A DNA stretch of 64,000 bases from Lachnospiraceae bacterium EP-SM-12S-S03 (GTDB taxonomy: Bacteria > Bacillota > Clostridia > Lachnospirales > Lachnospiraceae), in contig JAJBSL010000003.1 of assembly GCA_020540725.1 (NCBI GenBank), forward strand, positions 62,001-126,000, in the 5' to 3' direction. Positions 17,732 to 26,071 of the stretch are shown here, one piece after another. Made by a program: the position numbers and the translations under genes. Below the pieces are notes generated by a model that saw only the letters and a program-made list of their open reading frames with translations, ran no database searches and was not told where the DNA came from. Each line of letters starts with the position of its first letter. Within the stretch, counting starts at the first letter, position 1.

Positions 17732-19105
17732 TTACTTTAACTTCTTCACCAATTCTCCGCATCCTTTTGCCGCAACAATTTTGCCGTCTTCTGCAATTAC
17801 ATTTCCACGAACCATTGTAAGAACCGGAAGTCCTTTTCCTTTTAATCCTACAAAAGCAGAAATCTTATTCACATAGAGAAGAGAATCACTTGTAATCTCC
17901 CATTCTTTCTCTGGGTCTACAATCAGTAGATCGGCATCAAATCCAACTTTGATATCTCCTTTTTTACCGTAAATACCAAACGCTTTTGCCGGAAGGACTG
18001 ACATTGCATTTGCGATCACAGTCGGACATACACCACGTTTTACAACACCTTCACTGAATGTTGCCTGGAAACCGCTCTGAATTCCGGAACATCCGCCCCA
18101 CACGTCAAATACTGTTTCAATCTTATTTCCAAGGATCTCGTTGTACTTTTCATCGTAAGAACATGGTGAGTGGTCAGAAGCAATTCCGCTGAAGACGCCT
18201 GCTTTTACATATTCCCACATCTCTTCTACCGCTTCTTTCGGCTGAAGAATCGGTGCACATTTGTAAAGAGGGCCTTTCTCGATCACATCATCACTTGTAA
18301 ATGTCAGATAATGTGTACATGTCTCCGCTGTAATGTCATATCCTTCATCCTGCGCTGCTTTGATCTTCTTTGCAACTGCCGGATGGGATACATGGCAAAT
18401 GTGTGCTTTGCATCCTGTTGCTTTTGCAATTTCGATGATTGCATCTGTCGCAACGATTTCTGCAACAACCGGACGTGACTCAAGAAATGCCTTCCAATCA
18501 TTGCGTCCTGCTTCTTTCATTCTCTTTTCCTGATTTTTGATGATTGCATAGTCCTCGCAATGAAATCCTGCCCGGCCATCAAACTGTTTGATGATATCCA
18601 TGGCTTCCATAGCCTGTCCATAATTCAAAGATTCGTAATCCGGAGATACCGGACCGATGAATGATTTGAAAGAAACGCATCCTTTCTCATCCAGTTCTTT
18701 TAAATCATCAAAGTTGTAGCTGGTAAGGCCACCCCAGAAGCAATAGTCTACATACGCATTCGGAGATACTTTGTTTTCTTTAAAGTCAAATGCTTCTGCA
18801 TTTGTCATACATGGATCATTTTGAAGAGGCATATCAATAACTGTCGTATATCCTCCAAGGGCTGCCGCCGCTGTTCCATGTTCATAATCTTCACGCCATT
18901 CAAAACCAGGATCATTTAAATGTGCGTGTGTATCGATTGCTCCAGGGAACACATAGTTCCCTTTCGCATCAATTACTTTTTTCGCTTCCGGTTCCACTCC
19001 TGCTTCCAAAACAGCAGCAATTTTCCCGTCTTTTACTGCAATATTTCCTTCCGAAATATAATCAGCCGTAACAATTTTTCCATTTTTAATCAAAACATCA
19101 AACAT
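17732..19105 (-). CDS. allB: Allantoinase/hydantoinase-family amidohydrolase, copy 1
   Basis: A 457-residue cyclic amidohydrolase with a binuclear metal site. The ligands can be placed: H60 and H62 in DTHAHLNDPG, carboxylated-lysine candidate K147 in VSFKSFIG, H182 in GFHCED, H238 in HICHVSH and D311 in ASDHSPC. The spacing agrees with E. coli AllB (K146, D315). It should open a cyclic ureide ring (allantoin to allantoate, or a hydantoin to its N-carbamoyl amino acid). AGGAGG precedes the ATG. It lies between the two NCS1 permeases, with gaps of 18 and 28 bp. Allantoin is the best guess; other hydantoins or dihydropyrimidines cannot be excluded. Confidence 0.82.
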   Translation of the reverse strand: MFDVLIKNGKIVTADYISEGNIAVKDGKIAAVLEAGVEPEAKKVIDAKGNYVFPGAIDTHAHLNDPGFEWREDYEHGTAAAALGGYTTVIDMPLQNDPCMTNAEAFDFKENKVSPNAYVDYCFWGGLTSYNFDDLKELDEKGCVSFKSFIGPVSPDYESLNYGQAMEAMDIIKQFDGRAGFHCEDYAIIKNQEKRMKEAGRNDWKAFLESRPVVAEIVATDAIIEIAKATGCKAHICHVSHPAVAKKIKAAQDEGYDITAETCTHYLTFTSDDVIEKGPLYKCAPILQPKEAVEEMWEYVKAGVFSGIASDHSPCSYDEKYNEILGNKIETVFDVWGGCSGIQSGFQATFSEGVVKRGVCPTVIANAMSVLPAKAFGIYGKKGDIKVGFDADLLIVDPEKEWEITSDSLLYVNKISAFVGLKGKGLPVLTMVRGNVIAEDGKIVAAKGCGELVKKLK

Positions 19106-19123
19106 AATGAATCCCTCCTATTT

Positions 19124-20485
19124 TTATTCCAATGTTGTTCCCTTTCTAAAACGCGCACATGACGGCATCTTTTTCATACAGAAATAGTAGACGAGTCCTG
19201 TAGGGATTGTTGCTGTAAAGAATGAAATATCTACATTGATCAAACCAATCACGGCACCTACTGCAATCGCAATGATCGCTGCCCAGTTCACACCGGCATG
19301 ATCTCCATTCTCATTGTATAAATCCGCAAGCGCTTCTTCTGTGTAATTTCTCTTATGAAGAATGAAGAAATCTGTGATCAATACTGCAAAAATCGGTCCG
19401 AAGAATGCAGTATAAATCTTAACGAATACGTCAAGTCCTGCTGCTGAGCTATCACTTGTCAAAATCCAAGGACATGTTGCTACCGCAAGCACACCTACAA
19501 GGATAACTGCTGTTCTATGTTTCATCTTGAATGCATCCATAAATGCATATGCCGGTGGAATAACATTACTTGCAAGGTTTGTAGATAACTGTGCAAAAAT
19601 AATGAATCCTAATGTTACGACAAGAACAAACTTATTATCTACCATCTGTGCAAACGCATTGATCGGATTTGCGATTCCTGTTGCTGTGGAAGCCATAGCT
19701 CCAATCAATCCAAGCAATACCGTTGCCGGAACCATTGCAAGGAAGTAAGATGCTCCACGTTTTGTTGCAGAATATCCGCCCTTCATCTCACGCGAATAAT
19801 CCCCGGCATTTAACATAACTGTTGTACTATTTCCAAAGAATGCAATGACTGCTGCGATAAACGGCATTCCCCATGTTCCTTCTTTGTTAAGAAGCTTGGT
19901 GCCAATTGTATCACCATACTGTGAAATACAAATGTATAACAGGTAGAACATAGCAATGGAAATTACGACACCTCCGATGTTACCAACCCATTTTGCTCCC
20001 TGGAATCCTTTGATAGAAAGAAGGATCTGCACAAGCTGGAACAAAATGAAGAACAACCAGATATTATCATATCCGAAGAATGCAATGGAAATGTTGTTAA
20101 GCGCGGCTCCACCTAACCATGTTTGGAATCCATACCACACAATACCAGGTAAACCACGGATCATAACAGGTACAATACTTCCCTTTGTACCGAATGCACT
20201 CTTTAACTGTACAGCATAAGGTGCACCCGTTTTATAACTGAACTGGTCATTCATTGCAATACCGATTACAAGGATCAGCGAACCGATAAGCACTGCCGCA
20301 AATAACTGTACCAAATTCAGACCTTTTTCAAGCTGCGCAGAACCCATTGTCAAAGTACCAATGGAAATACATCCACCTAACCATAACATCGTATTTGAGC
20401 CCCAACCCATAATACGGTCTTTTTCTTTAATCGGGGCCAGCGAGCTGGCTTCTTTTTTTACTTCACTATTTTTTACTTCACTCAT
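19124..20485 (-). CDS. NCS1 family permease, copy 2
   Basis: A 453-residue, ~12-helix symporter of the nucleobase/allantoin NCS1 family. It shows GGCISIGTLTMGSAQL in helix 1, RGLPGIVWYGFQTWLGGAALN, and NAGDYSREM. It is clearly paralogous to the other permease of this island, but the two diverge in the membrane segments that line the substrate path, so their ligands may differ. It sits between the two amidohydrolase genes (30 bp and 18 bp gaps). Its short charged N-terminus (SEVKNSEVKKEASS) is cytosolic. Specificity is inferred only from the neighbours. Confidence 0.87.
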   Translation of the reverse strand: MSEVKNSEVKKEASSLAPIKEKDRIMGWGSNTMLWLGGCISIGTLTMGSAQLEKGLNLVQLFAAVLIGSLILVIGIAMNDQFSYKTGAPYAVQLKSAFGTKGSIVPVMIRGLPGIVWYGFQTWLGGAALNNISIAFFGYDNIWLFFILFQLVQILLSIKGFQGAKWVGNIGGVVISIAMFYLLYICISQYGDTIGTKLLNKEGTWGMPFIAAVIAFFGNSTTVMLNAGDYSREMKGGYSATKRGASYFLAMVPATVLLGLIGAMASTATGIANPINAFAQMVDNKFVLVVTLGFIIFAQLSTNLASNVIPPAYAFMDAFKMKHRTAVILVGVLAVATCPWILTSDSSAAGLDVFVKIYTAFFGPIFAVLITDFFILHKRNYTEEALADLYNENGDHAGVNWAAIIAIAVGAVIGLINVDISFFTATIPTGLVYYFCMKKMPSCARFRKGTTLE

Positions 20486-20515
20486 AACTCTCTCCTGTTT
20501 TTCTCTGATAGTCTT

Positions 20516-21919
20516 TTATTTTACCGGTGTAATGTATTCTCCGTATCCGATTGCTTCTTCTTTATACATACCATCTTCGGCAACTACTTTACCTCTGATG
20601 ATCGTGCATACCGGAGCACCTTTTCCTTCTAATCCATCAAAGCAGGATACATGTCCTTTCGTCAACAGTTTTTCCTGCTCACATTTCCATGCTTTTTCAG
20701 GATCAAGGATTACGATATCCCCATCAAATCCAAGTTCAAAAGCACCTTTTCGTCCGTAAAGACCGAACACTTTTGCCGGATTGTAATCCATTACTTTTGC
20801 AATGAGAGTCGGGCATAACCCTTTTTTGTGGACCACCATGTCAAACATCATCGGGAGGAAGAACTGAATTGCATTCAATCCGCCCCATGCATGCCAGATA
20901 TCTTTTGTGGCATTGTCTTTCTCATCATCTGCTGCAGGTGAGTGATCACTTCCTACACAGGATAATGTTCCATCTAAAACGTAATCCCACAGTTTTTCCA
21001 TATCCTCTTTCTTTCTCATCGGAGGTGTACATTTTGCAGGTGCACCTTTCTCGAATACGAAATCCTCGGTAAATCCAAGGTAATGTGGGCATGTCTCAGC
21101 CGTAATCGGAAGTCCTTCGTGGATTGCATCTTTTACAACCTGCGCAACCATCGGATGGCTTACATGGCAGATATGAACACGTCCACCTGTTGCCCGTGCC
21201 ATATCAATTACATTCTTTGTTGCAACATATTCTGTCCATACATCATGGGAATCTAAGAAGTCACGAATCTTCTCTTCGTTTGTGCGTCCTTCTTTGGCTT
21301 TGGCTTCTTTTTCTCTTTCGTAAACCTGTCCCCATTCTTCACAGTGGAATCCGCAAAGTGCATTGTATGGTTTTAAAATCTCCAATGCTTTTCGCACATT
21401 TCCCATATTAACTGTCGGGAATAAGTCGCCATTCGGACATGTAAATCCTTTAAATGCTGCAACTCCACAATTGTGAAGATCTACCAGATCATTCATATTG
21501 TTCTTCACAGAACCCTGCTGTTCATCATAATCTCCTACAATACCACCCCATAATGCGTAGTCGATTACGGAATGCTTGCTGATCAGACCCATTTTCAGAT
21601 CAAAGATCTCTTTATTCATTAAGGATGGGTCATTGTTAAGCGGCATATCAATCAGTGTTGTACATCCTGCCACTGCTGCTGCACGGGATCCAGTCTCAAA
21701 ATCTTCACGATATTCAAATCCCGGTTCGTTTAAATGCGCATGGCAATCGATAATACCAGGAAATACATAATTTCCTTTCGCATCAATCACTTCTTTTGCT
21801 TCCGCTTCTGCCCCTGGGGCAAGGAATGCTGCATATTTGCCGTCCTTGATCGCTACAGTTGCCTCGTAAATACGATCCGGTGTAACCAGCTTTCCATTCT
21901 GAATCAATAAATCATACAT
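20516..21919 (-). CDS. allB: Allantoinase/hydantoinase-family amidohydrolase, copy 2
   Basis: A 467-residue paralogue of the downstream amidohydrolase, with every metal ligand kept: H60/H62 in DCHAHLNEPG, K157 in AAFKGFT, H192 in GFHCEE, H252 in HICHVSH and D325 in GSDHSPA. A loop before the lysine is about ten residues longer than in copy 1 (~130-150), which may alter the substrate pocket. The frame runs 40 codons further upstream, but only the ATG used follows AGGAGG, and the next residues match copy 1. It is the first gene of the four-gene allB-NCS1-allB-NCS1 operon and is divergent from the DUF2877 gene. The substrate is probably allantoin or a related hydantoin. Confidence 0.82.
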   Translation of the reverse strand: MYDLLIQNGKLVTPDRIYEATVAIKDGKYAAFLAPGAEAEAKEVIDAKGNYVFPGIIDCHAHLNEPGFEYREDFETGSRAAAVAGCTTLIDMPLNNDPSLMNKEIFDLKMGLISKHSVIDYALWGGIVGDYDEQQGSVKNNMNDLVDLHNCGVAAFKGFTCPNGDLFPTVNMGNVRKALEILKPYNALCGFHCEEWGQVYEREKEAKAKEGRTNEEKIRDFLDSHDVWTEYVATKNVIDMARATGGRVHICHVSHPMVAQVVKDAIHEGLPITAETCPHYLGFTEDFVFEKGAPAKCTPPMRKKEDMEKLWDYVLDGTLSCVGSDHSPAADDEKDNATKDIWHAWGGLNAIQFFLPMMFDMVVHKKGLCPTLIAKVMDYNPAKVFGLYGRKGAFELGFDGDIVILDPEKAWKCEQEKLLTKGHVSCFDGLEGKGAPVCTIIRGKVVAEDGMYKEEAIGYGEYITPVK

Positions 21920-22018
21920 AACTCTTTTTCCTCCTTTTCGTCTTATGTTGCGGTTTTTTTCATTTTCTGCTACCATAATATACACTACAAGCGGATCATC
22001 CCCAGGAGGTATTATATT

Positions 22019-22864
22019 ATGAATTGCAAAATTATACAAATGTCAGATTTGACATTGCACATATTAAAAACTAAACAAAACGGATATGTACATTCCGTTT
22101 ACCGCAAAACAATCAACATCAATCTGGGTGGAGTTCTTCTGGCTCTACAGGCTTTTCAGTCTCCTCTGTCACCAATCAGTCTTTTAACCGAACTGAATGA
22201 AGACTCCATGAAAAAACTTAACATCCAAGCAGGCGCCCCTGTCAAAATAACTGAATCTTCTGTGATGATCGAGTCTTTATGCTTTTCTTTCCGTTCCGCA
22301 GAAATCATTCCTACGGAATTAAAGAAAAGCCTGCCTCTTTCCTGCATTCAGAAATTGAAAGAACATCTGGAAACCGTGATTTTTTCCTCTCATACAGGAG
22401 GATTCGATACGATTTTCCACAATTACCGGGATGCGTCCATCCCTCTGCCTTCCCTTATATTAGAAGGTGCCCGCAGCTTTTTGTCCAAAGCCTATTATTC
22501 CATCCTGAGCGAAGATTATACATCTGCTTCCCTTTCCTTGTGCCATCTGATCGGACTCGGTACCGGCCTTACGCCTTCTGGAGACGATTTTCTCTGCGGA
22601 GTACTTGCCGGTCTTACACTTTCCGGAAAGGAAAATTGTACATTGGCTAACATTCTGAAAAAAGATATTGCAAAGCATTTGAGCAATACAAACGACATCA
22701 GTCAGGCTTTTCTTCACTGTGCACTGCAAAACAGATTCAGCCTTGCTGTCAACTCTCTTGCGGAGCTTCCTGACGCATTTTCTATTCGTTCTTCTTTTGA
22801 AAAAATCGGCCATTCTTCAGGAATCGATACTCTATGCGGCATCTTTTTTATCCTAAATGTATAA
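22019..22864 (+). CDS. DUF2877 protein, AllH-like (oxamate carbamoyltransferase component family)
   Basis: A 281-residue protein ending in the conserved DUF2877 core: LIGLGTGLTPSGDDFLCGVLAG near residue 180 and a C-terminal GHSSGIDTLCGI. E. coli YlbF/AllH carries the same domain and works with AllF (FdrA) and AllG to turn oxalurate into oxamate plus carbamoyl phosphate. No fdrA, allG or carbamate kinase gene lies in the window, so the full enzyme cannot be assumed. Divergence from the ureide amidohydrolase operon supports a role in the same pathway. AGGAGG lies 9 nt before the ATG, and a terminator follows. It could instead be a stand-alone member with an unknown task. Confidence 0.75.
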   Translation: MNCKIIQMSDLTLHILKTKQNGYVHSVYRKTININLGGVLLALQAFQSPLSPISLLTELNEDSMKKLNIQAGAPVKITESSVMIESLCFSFRSAEIIPTELKKSLPLSCIQKLKEHLETVIFSSHTGGFDTIFHNYRDASIPLPSLILEGARSFLSKAYYSILSEDYTSASLSLCHLIGLGTGLTPSGDDFLCGVLAGLTLSGKENCTLANILKKDIAKHLSNTNDISQAFLHCALQNRFSLAVNSLAELPDAFSIRSSFEKIGHSSGIDTLCGIFFILNV

Positions 22865-22869
22865 TTACA

Positions 22870-22902
22870 AAAACGGACAGGTGTAAAAGCACCTGCCCGT
22901 TT
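22870..22902 (+). terminator. Terminator after the DUF2877 gene
   Basis: A 13-position stem (AAACGG-CAGGTG with CACCTG-CCCGTTT, one A/C mismatch) has a 6-base loop and starts 6 bp after the stop. The T-run is short (TTTA), so it is moderately convincing. Confidence 0.65.
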
Positions 22903-23057
22903 ACTTTCTAGTAATTATGTACAGTTATTTCGCTCCACCGTCATACTTCTTATGTATATTGCTAATTATAATATATTCTACACATTTATTCATTGGCTTA
23001 AAGCGATAAATCAGAAGGTGGATTCTATCCATTTTGGATAATTTCCGTTTCTTCCTA

Positions 23058-24038
23058 TTATTTGCCCAAATACTTTGCCAGGATCTCATTCAAATCCCCG
23101 ACAATGCCGTAGTCTGCAATATTGAAGATCGGCGCATCTTCATCTTTATTCACAGCAATCATCAGTTTTGTATCTTTGATACCCTCCGTATGCTGAATTG
23201 CTCCGGACACGCCGAGAGAAATGCAGATACGTGGTCTGATTGTATAACCAGTCTGACCGATCTGATGCTCGAACGGAATAAACCCTGTATCTACAAGAGG
23301 TCTTGTTCCTCCAATTGCCGCATCTAAACTGTCCGCAAACTCTTTCAGAAGGCTGAAACTTTCTTCTTCCTCGGTTCCTCTTCCACCTACAACTACAATC
23401 TCTGCTGCAAGAATGCTATCTGCATTGGAAGCCGCAGGACGTTTCTCTACTACTTTAATTTTAGACTCCGGAATCTGTACATCAAGATATTTTACTTCCG
23501 GTTCTTTTCCTTCTTCAGACTCATATGGTGTATATACACCCGGTCTTACCGTCATCATCTGTGGATAAACATTTTCCTTTGTTACAATCGTTACAAACAC
23601 ATTTTCTCCAAAAGACGGTTTATTCTGTTTGATATAGTAAGAACCATCTTCCTTTGTCCCTACTAGCAATTCTGTGCAGTCTGCTGTCAGACCACAGCCA
23701 AGTTTTGCAGCTACGCGCGAGAAAATAGAACGTCCTGTCATTGTTGCAGGCACCAGCACACTCGAAGGATCGATTGTACGGATCATATCTGCTACAACCT
23801 GGCTTACTGCATCATCCTGAAATGCATAATCTTTGTCTGTCTTCACTGCGTACACTTCATCCAGATCCAAGCCCTTTAACTGTCCGATGATTGCATCACA
23901 GTCGTTTGAAACAACGATTGCGGAAATCTTCTCTCCTGTCGTTTTCTGAATGAAATGTGCTGCGGAAACAAGTTCTGCTACAACAGTTTCTACATTTCCG
24001 TTATAGTGTTCTGTAAAAACACAAATTCCATTAGCCAT
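23058..24038 (-). CDS. etfA: Electron transfer flavoprotein alpha subunit
   Basis: A 326-residue EtfA. The N-terminal domain (1-190) has the ETF alpha fold. The C-terminal domain carries the FAD site, with VVVGGRG near 216, PLVDTGFIPFEHQIGQTG, and RICISLGVSGAIQHTEGI, then NKDEDAPIFNIADYGIVGD. It forms a heterodimer with EtfB and takes electrons from a flavin dehydrogenase. Its start codon directly follows the etfB stop, so the two are translationally coupled. The genes upstream are a DAO-type flavoprotein and an M20 amidohydrolase, so the donor is probably that flavoprotein rather than an acyl-CoA dehydrogenase, none of which is encoded nearby. Confidence 0.93.
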   Translation of the reverse strand: MANGICVFTEHYNGNVETVVAELVSAAHFIQKTTGEKISAIVVSNDCDAIIGQLKGLDLDEVYAVKTDKDYAFQDDAVSQVVADMIRTIDPSSVLVPATMTGRSIFSRVAAKLGCGLTADCTELLVGTKEDGSYYIKQNKPSFGENVFVTIVTKENVYPQMMTVRPGVYTPYESEEGKEPEVKYLDVQIPESKIKVVEKRPAASNADSILAAEIVVVGGRGTEEEESFSLLKEFADSLDAAIGGTRPLVDTGFIPFEHQIGQTGYTIRPRICISLGVSGAIQHTEGIKDTKLMIAVNKDEDAPIFNIADYGIVGDLNEILAKYLGK

Positions 24039-24827
24039 TTAATTCTTTCCTTTCTCAATCTCGATCAATTCTCGAATCTTCGCCGCCATCTCTTCCGGTG
24101 TTCCCTTAAGCATCGTAGCCTTTCTTGTTCTCTCAGGCGAGAACGAATCTGTTACGATTGTCGGAGAACCTAAAAGACCAATTTCATCTTCGGCAAACTG
24201 AAGTTCTGCATTTGTATATAATTCAAGTGGTTTATTTTTCGCTGCACGTTTTGTACGAAGTGTTGCAAGACGTGGCTCGTTACACCCGAAACATACTGTC
24301 ATCAGTGCCGGAAGTTCTGCCTCGATTACAACTTCCTCTCCCTGGTACTTTTTCACAGCCTGAATCGTTTCTCCACCTGCATACTCTACTGCCGACACTT
24401 CTGAAACATGCGGTACATTCAGGTATTCAGCAACCATAGCTCCAACCTGTCCCGTTGCACCATCTGAGGAAAGCGCTCCACTTAAAATCAAATCAAATTT
24501 CCCATATTTCTCAATTGCTCTTGCAAGTGGTTTTGCTGTTGCAATCGTGTCCGCTCCTCCAAGACATCGGTCAGAAAGCAGTACACTTTCATCACATCCT
24601 AATGCCATGGCGTCTCTCAATGATTTCTCAGCATCCGGAGGTCCCATTGTAAATACGACAACTTTTCCTTCAGTCTGTTCTTTTAAGACCATTGCAGTCT
24701 CAATCGCGTTCAAGTCAGCCGGATTGATCATTCCCTCGGAACTCGCACGCACAAGTGCATGCGTTTCCGGGTCAACTGATACATCATTAGAAACAGGAAC
24801 CTGTTTAATAAGAACTGCTATATTCAT
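24039..24827 (-). CDS. etfB: Electron transfer flavoprotein beta subunit
   Basis: A 262-residue EtfB. Typical features are the N-terminus MNIAVLIKQVP, the NPADLNAIETAMVLKE segment, VVVFTMGPPDAEKSLRDAMALGCDE, the signature region VEYAGGETIQAVKKYQGEEVVIE, and LPALMTVCFGCNEPR. It binds the second nucleotide (AMP, or FAD in bifurcating types) and pairs with EtfA. The start has GGAGA 6 nt upstream. It lies 43 bp after the DAO-type flavoprotein gene. No NADH-binding partner is encoded here, so whether this ETF bifurcates electrons cannot be told. Confidence 0.93.
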   Translation of the reverse strand: MNIAVLIKQVPVSNDVSVDPETHALVRASSEGMINPADLNAIETAMVLKEQTEGKVVVFTMGPPDAEKSLRDAMALGCDESVLLSDRCLGGADTIATAKPLARAIEKYGKFDLILSGALSSDGATGQVGAMVAEYLNVPHVSEVSAVEYAGGETIQAVKKYQGEEVVIEAELPALMTVCFGCNEPRLATLRTKRAAKNKPLELYTNAELQFAEDEIGLLGSPTIVTDSFSPERTRKATMLKGTPEEMAAKIRELIEIEKGKN

Positions 24828-24870
24828 ACTATTCTCCTATCTAACTCAATCAATGATTTATGTGAGATTC

Positions 24871-26034
24871 TTATTTCTCAATTAAACGTTTGAATGCCCA
24901 GTTTTCAAGTAATGGTGTAGACTCTCCTACCATGATCAGTTTTGCAAGATCACGGCTTGCTGCCGGCGCTTCAATGACACCGTTTCCGCCGTATCCTGTT
25001 GCAAGCATATAACCTTCAACCGGTGTTTCTCCGAGGATTGGCCAGAAATCCTTCGGCTCTGCTCTATAGGATAACCATGAGGATACAAGACCACTGTCCA
25101 CGATACCAGGTACTTTTGCATCCAACTGATCTAATAAGAAGTCAATGAAGTAATCATCTGTTCCACCTGTTGCCGGTAATTTGTCCGGATCCCACTGTCC
25201 TGCATGCATTGGGTTGCTTAAATCCATAGAAAGGTGGGATTTACAAATAAAGATGTTATCTCCTGCTCTTAATGCGTAGAACTCTGGGTATTTTAATACC
25301 GGGAATGTGTATCCAAGTTTCTTTCCCGGAGGACATAAGAAGAATGCTTCTGCTTTTGTATGCCAGATCGGCACGTCTACTCCTACCATTTCTCCTGTAA
25401 ATTTACTCCATGGACCTGTACAGTCAACAACAACATCAAAGTCATAGTCGATTCCTTCACTTGTCTTAAGTCCTGTCACTTTATTATCTACGACTTTTAC
25501 TTCTGTTACTTCAACGCCTGTTTTTACAGTTCCGCCGTTTGCCTGAAGTTTCTTTGCATATGTATTGGAAATCATAGTTCCGTCAAAGTATCCGTCATCC
25601 TGTGTGTATCCTGCTCCAAGGATATTATCTGTAGAAATATCCGGAAGAATTTCTTTGATTCTGTCTTTATCTGTAATGTATTCTCCTGTGTATCCTGCAG
25701 CTTTTGCAAGTGCAATACCTGTTTTGATCACCTTTTCTACTTCTTCATTTGTAGCAACTACAAGTGTACCTGTTTTGTCAAATCCTGCAGAACCTTTTTC
25801 TTCTTCTTCCATTTTCAAATAAGATTCAAATCCGTAAAGTCTTACATCCCAGTATCTGTTCTTTAAAGAGTCATCGAACAAGCACACAGTTCCTGCTGAT
25901 TTCGCTGTAGAAGCTCCTCCAATCGTATTTTTTTCAAATACAGTAATTTCTGCGTTATCATAAAGACTTAAATGATATCCGAGACATGTTCCTGAGATAC
26001 CTCCACCAATAATACCAATTCGTTTCTTTTCCAT
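24871..26034 (-). CDS. FAD-dependent oxidoreductase, DAO family (sarcosine/glycine dehydrogenase-like)
   Basis: A 387-residue flavoprotein. The ADP-binding motif is RIGIIGGGISGTCLGYHL (5-22). A DAO fold follows, with VVVDCTGPWSK in the middle and a C-terminal FWPILGETPVEGYMLATGYGGNGV that contacts FAD. There is no signal peptide. Relatives oxidise secondary or primary amino acids (sarcosine, dimethylglycine, glycine, D-amino acids). In mitochondria such dehydrogenases pass electrons to ETF. The etfBA genes follow directly and an M20 amidohydrolase precedes it by 37 bp, so it probably oxidises the amine left after decarbamoylation of a ureide. The exact substrate is unknown. Confidence 0.8.
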   Translation of the reverse strand: MEKKRIGIIGGGISGTCLGYHLSLYDNAEITVFEKNTIGGASTAKSAGTVCLFDDSLKNRYWDVRLYGFESYLKMEEEEKGSAGFDKTGTLVVATNEEVEKVIKTGIALAKAAGYTGEYITDKDRIKEILPDISTDNILGAGYTQDDGYFDGTMISNTYAKKLQANGGTVKTGVEVTEVKVVDNKVTGLKTSEGIDYDFDVVVDCTGPWSKFTGEMVGVDVPIWHTKAEAFFLCPPGKKLGYTFPVLKYPEFYALRAGDNIFICKSHLSMDLSNPMHAGQWDPDKLPATGGTDDYFIDFLLDQLDAKVPGIVDSGLVSSWLSYRAEPKDFWPILGETPVEGYMLATGYGGNGVIEAPAASRDLAKLIMVGESTPLLENWAFKRLIEK

Positions 26035-26071
26035 TTGTTATACCTTCCTTTCTCTTTATGCCTAACATGAA

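Noticed and set aside
17732..21919. Amidohydrolases as dihydroorotases
   Set aside because: No other pyrimidine biosynthesis gene is near. NCS1 permeases, AllH-like and PucR-like genes point to ureide catabolism, though hydantoin or dihydropyrimidine substrates remain possible.
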